From Clostridiaceae bacterium JG1575 (GTDB lineage: Bacteria > Bacillota > Clostridia > Clostridiales > Clostridiaceae), in the NCBI GenBank assembly GCA_002838815.1, contig LQGW01000034.1, forward strand, positions 1-64,000: 64,000 nucleotides of DNA, read 5' to 3'. Shown piece after piece: positions 54,387-62,741 of the stretch. Position 1 is the stretch's first letter; each line of letters begins with the position of its first letter. Made by a program: the position numbers and the translations under genes. A model generated the notes under the pieces. It was not told the DNA's origin. It saw nothing but the letters and a program-made list of their open reading frames with translations, and did not search any database.

Positions 54387-55711
54387 ATGGTCAACCATCC
54401 AATGGAAGAGCTCCTTTACCGCCGGCGCCGCAAAGGGTCCCTCGAGGTCGGCGCGTTGGCCGGTTTCTTGACGGGCTGCTCTTTGATCTTCAGACGGTCT
54501 TTCTAAACGAGGAGCAGCCCGTAGACTCTATGCACCACATTCTTTCGGCTCTTTTGGTGCTCTGGGCGGTCAACCCTGAATCCATCTACTATCGCTGGAG
54601 CCTTTGGGCGGTCCTCATGGGGATCTGGTTGCTTTTCGCTCTTTACCAAACAAAGGGACGGATCCTTTTTCGCTTTTTGAAAAGCGGGGCATGGTTTTTA
54701 GCTCTTTGGCCGGCGTATACGCTTTGCGTTCGCTTTTTTCTTCAGGGCACCATCCATCGAAAATACCTAGCGATTGCTGGAACGCTATTGATTGGCTCAT
54801 ATTATCTGCTAGAGAAAAAATACAAAGCATTCAAGGTCCTCGCCTTTGTAGGCGTTTTTTGGATGAGTCTTGTGGCCCTGACTACGAGTCTGACCTATCT
54901 TAGTTTGCCCAACATCGCGCGGGAGCTTGCCCCCGGGCGGGGTCAGGGAAACCTCCAGGCCAGCGCCCTATTGGGGAATTTTCAAGCGGTCTATTCTGCC
55001 TTGCCGCTGCTGGTGGCGCTTTTGGGCGCGGGCGCTCTTGCCGCAGGGAAGGGCCCCCGTTGGGTTTTATGGGGACTTGCCCTGGGGCAAATCCTCTTTG
55101 TGGCCTTTTCTCGCTACGACATCGCCGTGCTGCTTTTGATCGTAGTCGTCTTGGCGTTTTTGGGGGTGGGGCTTTGGCAACGAAGACACCCGCTTCGCCA
55201 AGAGAGAACGGCCCGGGCCCCCATGGTGCTTCAAGCCGGTGCCCTTATGGCGATCGCTCTAGCCCTCATTGCTTCGCGTCCCACGATCCTGCAGGCCATC
55301 CGGCGGATGGATTTAGGGCTTTTGTCCTTTGGGGGCAAACTCTTTTCGCGCATTTGGGTCTATCTTCGCTCCTTGATGCTGTATTTTCAGTATCCACTTT
55401 TGGGCTTTTCTCAAAAGGTGCGTCCTAATGGGCTGCTCTTGGGGAAACACTCAGAGTTCTTGGATCTGTTGGCCGAATACGGCATCATAGGCTTTGGCGT
55501 GTTCCTCCTCTCGTGGTTTGGCGTGCTGTATTTCATCGGCAAGCATTTGAGCGATAAAGAAAGAGGATTTTACCATCTGGCGCTGTGGTTGTTCCACGTC
55601 GTGTTTTTGGTGAACCCCGTCTGGGAAGTGTCCTCCGTGATGGTTTTGACGGTGATTGTCCCCGGCGTGCTCATGACGATTGATTCAGAGGGAGGAAGAA
55701 GCAAAAGATGA
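54383..55711 (+). CDS. O-antigen ligase/polymerase-like membrane protein
   Basis: A 442-residue integral membrane protein with about 11-12 helices. The late segment GLLLGKHSEFLDLLAEYGIIGFGVFLLSWFG matches the (H/N)xEFLxxxxExGxxG motif of the WaaL/Wzy_C superfamily. It may attach finished polymer to another acceptor or polymerise a second unit. The ATG at 54383 overlaps the previous stop by four bases and follows AGGAGG; an upstream frame extension lacks support. With the Wzy-like protein at 51730, the unit has two polymerase/ligase candidates. Confidence 0.78.
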   Translation: MNGQPSNGRAPLPPAPQRVPRGRRVGRFLDGLLFDLQTVFLNEEQPVDSMHHILSALLVLWAVNPESIYYRWSLWAVLMGIWLLFALYQTKGRILFRFLKSGAWFLALWPAYTLCVRFFLQGTIHRKYLAIAGTLLIGSYYLLEKKYKAFKVLAFVGVFWMSLVALTTSLTYLSLPNIARELAPGRGQGNLQASALLGNFQAVYSALPLLVALLGAGALAAGKGPRWVLWGLALGQILFVAFSRYDIAVLLLIVVVLAFLGVGLWQRRHPLRQERTARAPMVLQAGALMAIALALIASRPTILQAIRRMDLGLLSFGGKLFSRIWVYLRSLMLYFQYPLLGFSQKVRPNGLLLGKHSEFLDLLAEYGIIGFGVFLLSWFGVLYFIGKHLSDKERGFYHLALWLFHVVFLVNPVWEVSSVMVLTVIVPGVLMTIDSEGGRSKR

Positions 55712-57279
55712 GTGCCAAGGTACCCCCGCTGCCCATGAAGAAAAACTCCTCTAAAAAAACCGTGGCGGCCTTGATGCTCGTCACCGCGGGCACCAAGATT
55801 TTTGGCTTTGCACGGGAACTGATCATGAGCCGCCTCTACGGCGTCGGCGAAATCACCGAGGCCTTTCGCATCGCCCAAACGATTCCCATGCTCTTGCTGC
55901 TGATTGCGGGCACGGGGATCTCTACAGGGTTTATCCCCGTCTACACCCGAATCCAAAAGGAGAACGGCGAAGAAAAGGCCGACCGGTTCCTCGCAAACCT
56001 TATGAACCTTCTCGTGGTGGGGAGCCTGATTTTTTGCCTTTTGGTGACGCTATTTCCTGGGGTCTTCGTCAAGCTCTTTGCCGGAGGCTTCACCGGCGCC
56101 AAGTATGAACTGACGGTGCTTTTTACCCGCATCGCCGTTTGGGGGGCCGTGTTTAACATCGCCACCTACCTTTTGGCTCCCTATCTGCAAGTTCACGGAC
56201 GCTTTTTGCCCCCGGCCCTCATGGTGGTGCCGGGAAATCTTGTCTTCATCCTTTGCTTTTTTCTCGGGCGCCGAACGACGCCGGTTCTTGTGGGCGCCAG
56301 CATTCTTTTGGCCATTGTGGTGCAGCTTTTATGGATTGTCCCCTTTGCGCGTCGCGCCGGCTTTCGCTGGTCGGCGGTGTTTGCGCCCAAAGACCCTAGC
56401 TTTACGCGCTTCGTTGCTCTGGCGGCCCCGGTAATCTTGGGGGTGGCGGTGAACCAGATCAACGTCATGGTGGATAAAAACATCGCTTCCCAACTGAGTT
56501 TTTCGGGGGTCTCCATTTTGGATTACGCGTTCCGTATGACCAGTTTTGTCCAAGCCATCTTCATTTACCCGGTCTCTGCGGTCTTTTTCCCACAGATGGC
56601 AAGCTTTGTTGTGGAACGAAACTATAAAGAGGCCGGACGCATTACGGAAAATTCCTTGGTGCTGTTGCTGCTGGTCGTGCTGCCTTGCATGGCGGGACTG
56701 ATGGTGCTGGCCGAGCCCATCATCACCCTGGTGCTGGGGGGCGGAAAATTTGATCGATATGCCGTAGTCACCACAAGCCAGGCGATGTTTTGGTATGCTG
56801 CAGGCCTTTTTTGGCTGGCATGGCGCGACATCTTGGTGCGCATTTTTTACGCCATGGGCAATACCGTGCGGCCCACGGTCAACGCCGTTATCGGCGTGAC
56901 GGTGAACATCACCTTGAACCTGTTGCTTTCAAGATGGTTTGGGCTCAACGGACTGCCCATGGCCACCTCCGTGGCGGCCTTGGTCAGTTGTCTTTTAATG
57001 GCTCGGGATTTTAAGCGGCAAAAGGAATTCTCTTTAAACGAGGGCCTCTTGCTCAACCGAGTCTTAAAAATCGGCGCTGCGGCTCTTTTCATGGCGTTGG
57101 TCGCCCGAAAAAGCTTCGATTATTTTCATGCAACCATGGCCTCGGCTTTGGCGTTACTTTTGGCGATTGCCTTCTCCAGCGCCGCTTACGCCCTTTGCAT
57201 TTTTAGCTTCAGGATCCCCGAGGTTCAGTGGGCGCTTCAAAAACTCCGCAAACACCCTTCGAAGTCGGACGCCTCTTGA
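55708..57279 (+). CDS. MurJ/MVF-family lipid-linked glycan flippase
   Basis: A 523-residue membrane protein of the MviN/MurJ (MOP exporter) family with about 14 helices. Family-typical features include the start KTVAALMLVTAGTKIFGFARELIMSRLYG, the middle VNQINVMVDKNIASQL and FIYPVSAVFFPQMA. It moves lipid-linked saccharides across the membrane. Its place as the last gene of a coupled glycan unit suggests that it serves this polymer, though it could also be the cell's lipid II flippase. The ATG overlaps the previous stop by four bases. Confidence 0.88.
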   Translation: MSAKVPPLPMKKNSSKKTVAALMLVTAGTKIFGFARELIMSRLYGVGEITEAFRIAQTIPMLLLLIAGTGISTGFIPVYTRIQKENGEEKADRFLANLMNLLVVGSLIFCLLVTLFPGVFVKLFAGGFTGAKYELTVLFTRIAVWGAVFNIATYLLAPYLQVHGRFLPPALMVVPGNLVFILCFFLGRRTTPVLVGASILLAIVVQLLWIVPFARRAGFRWSAVFAPKDPSFTRFVALAAPVILGVAVNQINVMVDKNIASQLSFSGVSILDYAFRMTSFVQAIFIYPVSAVFFPQMASFVVERNYKEAGRITENSLVLLLLVVLPCMAGLMVLAEPIITLVLGGGKFDRYAVVTTSQAMFWYAAGLFWLAWRDILVRIFYAMGNTVRPTVNAVIGVTVNITLNLLLSRWFGLNGLPMATSVAALVSCLLMARDFKRQKEFSLNEGLLLNRVLKIGAAALFMALVARKSFDYFHATMASALALLLAIAFSSAAYALCIFSFRIPEVQWALQKLRKHPSKSDAS

Positions 57280-57307
57280 TGCTCCATAGGACTCGATGCA
57301 AAGATTA

Positions 57308-57364
57308 GGATCCGTCGCTTCGGTTTTAGAGGCGCTGGGATCCTTGTCTTTGGGTCTTTTTTAG
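57308..57364 (+). terminator. possible terminator after the flippase gene
   Basis: AGGATCC (57308-57314) pairs with GGATCCT (57349-57355) over a long loop, with a T-run a few bases later. This is a weak candidate. Confidence 0.3.
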
Positions 57365-57492
57365 GAACGGAGCGTTCAGAACTTGTTCATCCATAAAGGC
57401 ACATTCATGACCTATAATAGGAAAAGGGAAGAAGCTTAGACAAAAGAAAAAGCGCCTCCCTAAAAATCAGCCAATTCCCCAAGGAGGAAGCA

Positions 57493-58005
57493 ATGAATCC
57501 CAAAGCGATTATTAAACTACAAAGCGGTGAAGACATCCACGTGGAGCTTTACCCGGACAAAGCGCCCAATACCGTAAAAAATTTCGTGAGCCTGGCCAAA
57601 AAAGGATTTTATGACGGCGTCATTTTTCATCGGGTGATCCCCAACTTTATGATTCAAGGCGGTGATCCCCACGGCACCGGCGTAGGCGGTCCCGGCTACA
57701 GCATCCGGGGCGAATTCTCCGGCAATGGATTCCGCAATGATTTAAAGCATGAGCGTGGCGTTCTCTCCATGGCTCGCTCCATGCAACCCAATTCGGCCGG
57801 TTCCCAGTTCTTCATCATGGTGGCGGACGCTCCGCATCTTGATGGGCAATATGCCGCTTTTGGCAAAGTCACCGAAGGCATGGCCGCCTGTGACGTCATT
57901 GTGGCAAGCCCCAGAAGTCAAATGGACAAGCCCCTCATGGATCAAGTCATCCAAAGCGTGGTTATTTTGGATGGGGACGATCTGGGCGAGCCCGAGGTAC
58001 TGTAG
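57493..58005 (+). CDS. ppiB: cyclophilin-type peptidyl-prolyl cis-trans isomerase
   Basis: 170 residues, cytoplasmic (no signal peptide), catalysing proline isomerisation during folding. The cyclophilin core is complete: FHRVIPNFMIQGGDPHGTGVGGPGY (with the catalytic Arg), MARSMQPNSAGSQFFIMVADAPHLDGQYAAFGKV. The ATG follows AAGGAGG. A TATAAT at 57413-57418 could be its -10, without a clear -35. The DUF3783 gene starts 2 nt after the stop. Confidence 0.93.
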   Translation: MNPKAIIKLQSGEDIHVELYPDKAPNTVKNFVSLAKKGFYDGVIFHRVIPNFMIQGGDPHGTGVGGPGYSIRGEFSGNGFRNDLKHERGVLSMARSMQPNSAGSQFFIMVADAPHLDGQYAAFGKVTEGMAACDVIVASPRSQMDKPLMDQVIQSVVILDGDDLGEPEVL

Positions 58006-58007
58006 TC

Positions 58008-58457
58008 ATGGATGCTCAAAAAAGGAACCCGCGTCGGGTTCTTTTGACCCATGCACTGGACCCAATGGACTTGGCCAAGCTTGAGGTCCTGGGGCATGAA
58101 ATTCTAGTGGTCAATGATGCGAACGGCGGGGCTACGTTGAAGGAGCTTTTGGAGGCCAAGGCCGCCCCCACGAAAAAGCCCTTGCCTTTGGAAAAAGTGG
58201 TGATTTTCAATGGATATTCCGAGGCGGACTTGAAACAAGGCGTTTTAGCCATCCGTGAGAGCTTTCCCGTTCGCCCCATCATCGCTGCGGTGACGGATCA
58301 TTCCTATCTTTGGAGCTTTGAATTTTTGCTCACCGAGCACCTCATTGCCGATCGGGACTGGAATCTTCGAAACGCCGCAGAGTATCAAAACAACCTGCAA
58401 AAAGAAAAGGCAGCCCGAGCCGATGGGGCGTCGGCCGCTTCATCCGTCGAGGGATAA
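58008..58457 (+). CDS. DUF3783-domain protein
   Basis: 149 residues; the segment KVVIFNGYSEADLKQGVLAIRESF...AAVTDHSYLWSFEFLLTEHLIADR fits DUF3783, a short domain common in Firmicutes with no known function. The N-terminal part (PRRVLLTHALDPMDLAKLEVLGHEI) is a small alpha/beta segment. It is co-transcribed with the cyclophilin gene. Confidence 0.78.
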   Translation: MDAQKRNPRRVLLTHALDPMDLAKLEVLGHEILVVNDANGGATLKELLEAKAAPTKKPLPLEKVVIFNGYSEADLKQGVLAIRESFPVRPIIAAVTDHSYLWSFEFLLTEHLIADRDWNLRNAAEYQNNLQKEKAARADGASAASSVEG

Positions 58458-58474
58458 AAACCGATAAAAACAGC

Positions 58475-58527
58475 AAAAGGGCCGTCGCCGGGCACATAGG
58501 ATCCGGGGGAGGCCCCTTGGCTTTTTT
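58475..58527 (+). terminator. terminator of the cyclophilin/DUF3783 pair
   Basis: AAGGGCC (from 58477) pairs with GGCCCCTT (58511-58518) with a bulge and a CCGG/CCGG inner stem, followed by CTTTTTT. Confidence 0.7.
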
Positions 58528-58765
58528 GCGGCGAGCCCTCACAGCAAGATCATCGAAGGCGAAGCGGCGCTCAAGCCGTTATAGAGCGCTTGAGAACCCA
58601 AGACCGTTTCTCTTGCATAGAAAGCAGACAGCTGGGATTTTTATGCAATCGCTCCTTTAAAATTTCATGAATGGGAACTGCGGCCCGTTGAACTTTTTGA
58701 AGTTTGTATTTTCCAGGACCTTTAGAATCAAATTGCCAATCCGCGGGAAAAAACATGCAGGATTT
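58528..58765. other. gene-free spacer before the DnaA-box cluster
   Basis: No supported frame. It contains an inverted repeat CTCAAGC...GCTTGAG at about 58571-58595. A 154-codon minus-strand frame over 58571-59035 has no ribosome site, reads through the DnaA boxes and is treated as chance. Confidence 0.45.
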
Positions 58766-58879
58766 TGTGGAAAACCCCTGGGTTATCCACAGAAAATGTG
58801 GACAACACCCCTCAAATGTGCATAACTTCGTGGATAAGCTGGGGAAAGCCTTGGGAAAGTCACGGTTTTCTGGGGACAA
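58766..58879. promoter_or_regulatory. cluster of DnaA-box-like 9-mers
   Basis: Six boxes lie in 114 bp: TGTGGAAAA (58766-58774), the perfect consensus TTATCCACA (58783-58791), TGTGGACAA (58797-58805), TGTGCATAA (58817-58825), CGTGGATAA (58829-58837) and TGGGGACAA (58871-58879). All but the second read TTnTnCACA-like on the minus strand. The four central boxes are 5-11 bp apart. Such spacing is typical of DnaA-binding regions. The following gene encodes an ATP-cone protein, so DnaA control of that gene is a possibility. Confidence 0.7.
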
Positions 58880-59018
58880 CTCCCCTGGAATCGCTTCAAG
58901 GGGCCCTTTGGCAAGACGCTTCAATTTGTTAACAATCATTGAAATCGATCTTCGCCCAAGGCGGGTCTTGTTCGGTAGGTTGTACAATAAAACCAAAGAA
59001 AATGTAGGAGGCCAGCGC

Positions 59019-59453
59019 ATGATTACAGTAATCAAACGAAATGGGAATCAGCAGCCCTTTGACGAACATAAGCTTCGGGTCAGTATTCTAAACGCCGCCC
59101 GCGATGCCGGGGTCCAAATGAGCGACAAGGAAACCAAATTGGTGGCCGAGGACGTGGAGCATTTGCTCAAAGCGCTTCGAGGCGAGGAGGCCGTGACCTC
59201 CTCCATCGAAATCCGCTCCTTGGTTCGCACCTCCCTTGTGAACTTTGGCTACTCTCAGGTCGCCGAGCTCTTTGAGCGTGGAAAGCTTGCCGATATTACG
59301 GACATCGAGCGCCACAGAAAGGCCTTGGAGGAGCATCGGAAGGCCTTGGAGACGTTAACCAACCAAAAGATCGTTGTGGTGAAGGAAAAAGACGCTCCCG
59401 ACGAGGAGACGGACGATAAGACGCATCTGCATCAGTCCAAGAATCCCTGGTAA
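59019..59453 (+). CDS. stand-alone ATP-cone domain protein
   Basis: 144 residues. The ATG at 59019 follows TAGGAGG; the longer open frame upstream crosses the DnaA boxes and is not used. Residues about 1-90 form an ATP-cone (VIKRNGNQQPFDEHKLRVSILNAARDAGV...VAEDVEHLL...SIEIRSLVRTSLVNFGYSQVAELF), the nucleotide-sensing domain of ribonucleotide reductases and of the repressor NrdR. The zinc-finger region of NrdR and any reductase domain are missing. A helical charged tail follows (about 95-144). It may sense ATP/dATP and regulate a partner. The partner is unknown. Confidence 0.8.
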   Translation: MITVIKRNGNQQPFDEHKLRVSILNAARDAGVQMSDKETKLVAEDVEHLLKALRGEEAVTSSIEIRSLVRTSLVNFGYSQVAELFERGKLADITDIERHRKALEEHRKALETLTNQKIVVVKEKDAPDEETDDKTHLHQSKNPW

Positions 59454-59590
59454 GCCCCACGGGGCGTCCGTAAAAAAGACCCCCCAAAATGCCCTCTGAA
59501 ATAAGAAAGCAAGAGAAAACCAAGTAAAATCAATGCTTTTTTAAGGGCAAAGGGCAAACAGGTTGTCTGGAAAAACTGAATAACCGAGCG

Positions 59591-59627
59591 AAAAGGATGT
59601 TTCTATATGGGACATCCCTTTTCATTT
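59591..59627 (+). terminator. terminator after the ATP-cone gene
   Basis: AAAAGGATGT pairs with ACATCCCTTTT with a one-base bulge; TTTTCATTT follows. Confidence 0.6.
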
Positions 59628-59640
59628 GGCCGAGGGGGGC

Positions 59641-59680
59641 GGACAAAAAAGCTGCGAGATCAATCTCTGCTTTTTTGTCC
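59641..59680. terminator. bidirectional terminator between convergent genes
   Basis: GGACAAAAAAGC (59641-59652) and GCTTTTTTGTCC (59669-59680) are exact inverted copies, with a further GAGAT/ATCTC stem inside. It serves the minus-strand radical SAM gene and possibly the ATP-cone gene. Confidence 0.8.
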
Positions 59681-59717
59681 AACTTTAAGTGGTCATAGCA
59701 TTTCGGAGCTTTTTTTC

Positions 59718-60584
59718 TTAAAAATCTGGGGTAAAATCGCTGGACTGACTGGAGGCTTCTTGAATGAGGGCGTTGGTGATGCCAAGATCCATGGCGTACG
59801 CCACCACTTCGTCGTATTCCTCTTGCCTCAGGCGCTGGTGAAGGGGGGCGGGCAACAGTCGGTCCGAGGGCGGTGTGTATTGGTTCATGATTGAAAGGTA
59901 GATGTCGTCGCCAAAGGTTTTGTAGAGCCAGGCGAGAATCTTTTTGGAATCCTCGTTGCATTCGGGCAGTACTAGGTGGCGCACCACCAGGCCCGAGCGC
60001 AGTTCTTCGTTGTTAAAGCGGCAGGGGCCCACCTGGCGGAACATTTCCTGTAGGGCCTTTTGTGCCGTGGAGGGATAGTCGGGTGCGCCGGAGAAGCGCC
60101 CCGCAAGCTCTGGCGAAAGATATTTCATGTCCGGGAGGTAGATGTCGATGAGGCCGGCCAACTGCTGGAGGCTCTTTACAGTCTCATACCCTGAAGAGTT
60201 CCAGACCACCGGCAGATCCAGGCCCTGTTCTTTGGCCAGGCGCAGAGCTTTTGCAATGGGGCGTACGAAATGGGTGCCCGTGACGAGGTTGATGTTTTGG
60301 GCTCCCTTTTGAGCGAGATCGAAAAACAGATGGCAAAGTTCTTCTGGGGAGTAGCGCTGGCCCTTCATGGTGCGGCTGATGGCCTCATTTTGACAAAAAA
60401 CGCAGCGCAGGGAGCATCCGGAGAAGAACACGGCGCCGGATCCGCCCAAATCACAAAGAAAAGGCTCCTCCCAGTGATGGAGCATGGTTTTCGCCACGAT
60501 GGGGTCGCAAGGGGCAAGGCAAAAGCCGAGGGTTTTCTCGCGCTGCGCTCGGCAGGCTCTGGGACAATCTTCACAATAGGTCAT
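59718..60584 (-). CDS. radical SAM protein of the PflX/COG1313 group
   Basis: 288 residues. The 4Fe-4S site is SGCSLRCVFCQN (CxxxCxxC), preceded by a cysteine-rich N-terminus CEDCPRACRAQREKTLGFC. PflX-like proteins resemble pyruvate formate-lyase activases but their substrates are not established. It cleaves S-adenosylmethionine to a 5'-deoxyadenosyl radical (family knowledge). The ATG follows GAGGA. It is transcribed alone, divergent from the AI-2E-family gene. Confidence 0.87.
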   Translation of the reverse strand: MTYCEDCPRACRAQREKTLGFCLAPCDPIVAKTMLHHWEEPFLCDLGGSGAVFFSGCSLRCVFCQNEAISRTMKGQRYSPEELCHLFFDLAQKGAQNINLVTGTHFVRPIAKALRLAKEQGLDLPVVWNSSGYETVKSLQQLAGLIDIYLPDMKYLSPELAGRFSGAPDYPSTAQKALQEMFRQVGPCRFNNEELRSGLVVRHLVLPECNEDSKKILAWLYKTFGDDIYLSIMNQYTPPSDRLLPAPLHQRLRQEEYDEVVAYAMDLGITNALIQEASSQSSDFTPDF

Positions 60585-60642
60585 GACATCCTCTTTTTTT
60601 GGGGCGTCCCACCCAGGGGCGCCATTTTGCCGGGGGTCGGTA

Positions 60643-60651
60643 TGCTATACT
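60643..60651 (+). promoter_or_regulatory. extended -10 promoter before the AI-2E-family gene
   Basis: TGCTATACT fits an extended -10; the leader would be about 90 nt. Confidence 0.45.
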
Positions 60652-60744
60652 GGATATGCTGGATCCGTGCCCCAAATCCTTCCCATTATAACGCATTGAG
60701 AACGAGGTGGAAATTTACGCACCCAGCCTAGGGGAGACCTGTCC

Positions 60745-61815
60745 ATGACCGTCGAGAAAAAACGTCAATTCATTATCAAATTTCTCTATCTTTTGATCAT
60801 CGGCGCCATCGTTTTTGTGGCTGCGAAATATGTGGTTCCGCTTTTTGCCCCCTTCATTGTGGGCTTAATCATCGCAAGTCTTGTGCGCGGAATCGTCAAG
60901 CCCATTCAGAAGCGGACCCGTTGGACCAAAAACCAAAACCGCATGTTGATGGTCGTCGTCTTGGCCTTGGTGTATTTTGTCATTGTCCTCTTGCTCGTCT
61001 TCACTGGAAGTAAGCTCGTGGAAGTGGTGCGGAATTTCTTCAATCATCTGCCCACCATGTACACCAAGGACATCCAACCCGCCATCAATAAAATAACCGT
61101 GGCTCTGACGCAGCGGTTTCCGGCCCTTCAGCCCGCGGCGGAGGCCAGTTATCAAAGCATCAACCAAACCCTCTTAGGTCTTGCGGAAAAAGCGTCCAAT
61201 ACGGTGCTCTCGCGCATTACGGGCGTCGCAGGGACTCTCACCGGCCTGATTTTGCGCTTGCTTTTTACCATCATTTCCTCCGTCTTTTTCACCATGGATT
61301 TGGACCGCATCGAAGACTTTTTAAAACGTCAAATGGGGGATCGCACCCTGCACATCTACGAGAACGTGATTTACAACATCGGGCACACCGCCTTTCGCTT
61401 CATTCGGGCGTATTTCATCATCATTCTCGTGACCTTCACCGAGCTCTCCGTGGGGTTTCATCTCATTAAGATCCCCAACGCCTTCATTCTCGCCCTGGCC
61501 ATTGCGCTCATGGACGCGTTGCCCGTTGTGGGGACCGGTACCGTGATGGTGCCCTGGATTCTCTACCAGCTCGTCATGGGCAATTTCCCCTTGGCGCTGT
61601 CCTTGTTCATCCTGTACGTCATCATTTTTGTGGTGCGTCAAGCCATTGAACCCAAGGTGGTGGGTGATCAGATCGGTTTGCACCCCATCATCATTCTCAT
61701 GTGTCTTTTCGTGGGGGTTCAGCTTTTCGGCATTGTCGGTATGTTCGTTCTGCCGTTGGCCATCACCATCTTTAAAAAACTCAACGACGACAAGATCATC
61801 AACGTGCTCAAATAA
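60745..61815 (+). CDS. AI-2E/PerM-family membrane transporter
   Basis: 356 residues with about eight membrane helices, an N-terminal pair, a soluble middle (about 85-160) and the conserved C-terminal block DALPVVGTGTVMVPWILYQ...EPKVVGDQIGLHPIIILMCLFVGVQLFGIVGMFVLPL. Members are reported as exporters of autoinducer-2 or as sodium/proton antiporters. Which applies here cannot be told. GGGGAG lies about eight bases before the ATG. Confidence 0.88.
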   Translation: MTVEKKRQFIIKFLYLLIIGAIVFVAAKYVVPLFAPFIVGLIIASLVRGIVKPIQKRTRWTKNQNRMLMVVVLALVYFVIVLLLVFTGSKLVEVVRNFFNHLPTMYTKDIQPAINKITVALTQRFPALQPAAEASYQSINQTLLGLAEKASNTVLSRITGVAGTLTGLILRLLFTIISSVFFTMDLDRIEDFLKRQMGDRTLHIYENVIYNIGHTAFRFIRAYFIIILVTFTELSVGFHLIKIPNAFILALAIALMDALPVVGTGTVMVPWILYQLVMGNFPLALSLFILYVIIFVVRQAIEPKVVGDQIGLHPIIILMCLFVGVQLFGIVGMFVLPLAITIFKKLNDDKIINVLK

Positions 61816-61842
61816 AGAGTCCCCGCCACAAAAGGGGATCGG

Positions 61843-61883
61843 GCCGCTCTTTGGATCCCGTGCCAAAGGGCGGCGTTTTTTTT
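61843..61883 (+). terminator. terminator of the AI-2E-family gene
   Basis: GCCGCTCTTTGG (61843-61854) pairs with CCAAAGGGCGGC (61863-61874) with one wobble, and a run of eight Ts follows. Confidence 0.9.
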
Positions 61884-61946
61884 GCTGCGCCCGCATGGAG
61901 TATAATGACAAGGAAGAGAGGCGTTGGCCTTTTTTAGGAGGAATGC

Positions 61947-62741
61947 ATGAAGTTATTTTTTTTCGATGTGGATGGAACGCTGTTGGATTACGGATCCGGG
62001 ATCCGCACCCTCTCGGATGATTTATTGGGGGCGCTCTCCAAGATTCATCAGCAGGGGGATCGGTACTTCATCTGCACCGGGCGATCGCACGGCGCCTTGC
62101 CCCAAGTAATTCGCGCGTTGGGGGCCGATGGCTATTCTCTTTGCGCCGGCGCCTACGTTATGGTGGAGGGCAAAGAGGTCCGCAATGAATCTTTTCCCAA
62201 GCAGACCTTGCGCCTTATGTTGCGCCGTCTGGGCGCTTTGGATACGGTGATGTTCTTGGAGTGTGGGCTGAAGCTTTATACGAATCGCTTCGGCGATCCC
62301 CTCATGGAGGGGTATGCGCAGCACTTTGGCATGGATTTGGCACGGATTTTGCCGCTGGATCCCGAGGCGGACCTGAAGGTGAATAAAATTTCTGTGACGT
62401 TTTTCCATCGCGAGGATCTGTCGGCCATGGAGGATTTTTCCGATCATGGCATTACTGTTTTGATGCAGCCAGATCCCAACTCCTTTGATTTGACCTTGGC
62501 GCACTCCACGAAGCGTGACGGAATCAAAGCGGTGGAGGCCGCCTTGCAGGGGGAGTCCATCGAGGCCATCGTCGCCTTCGGGGACAACTACAACGACATT
62601 GAAATGCTGGAGTATGCGGATTTGGGCGTGGCCATGGGCAATGGGCCCGATGAACTTAAAGATGCCGCGGATGCTGTGGCCCGTCCGGTACAGGAGGATG
62701 GGGTTTATCATGCGCTTAAGGATTTGAAGCTGCTGCGATGA
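61947..62741 (+). CDS. Cof-type HAD-family phosphatase
   Basis: A 264-residue cytoplasmic HAD hydrolase of class IIB. It has motif I FFDVDGTLLD (nucleophile Asp), ICTGRSHGALP, and the late GDNYNDIEMLEYADLGVAMGNG with the magnesium ligands. Cof-type enzymes remove phosphate from sugar phosphates or cofactors such as FMN. The ATG follows AGGAGG; a TATAAT at 61901-61906 may be its -10. Its stop overlaps the next start by four bases. Confidence 0.9.
   Translation: MKLFFFDVDGTLLDYGSGIRTLSDDLLGALSKIHQQGDRYFICTGRSHGALPQVIRALGADGYSLCAGAYVMVEGKEVRNESFPKQTLRLMLRRLGALDTVMFLECGLKLYTNRFGDPLMEGYAQHFGMDLARILPLDPEADLKVNKISVTFFHREDLSAMEDFSDHGITVLMQPDPNSFDLTLAHSTKRDGIKAVEAALQGESIEAIVAFGDNYNDIEMLEYADLGVAMGNGPDELKDAADAVARPVQEDGVYHALKDLKLLR

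Noticed and set aside
58766-58960. chromosomal replication origin
   Set aside because: DnaA boxes are present, but no clear AT-rich unwinding element and none of the usual origin-flanking genes are seen. It is kept only as a DnaA-binding cluster.
58571-59035. 154-codon frame on the minus strand
   Set aside because: It reads through the DnaA-box cluster and into the ATP-cone gene start, with no ribosome site or domain.
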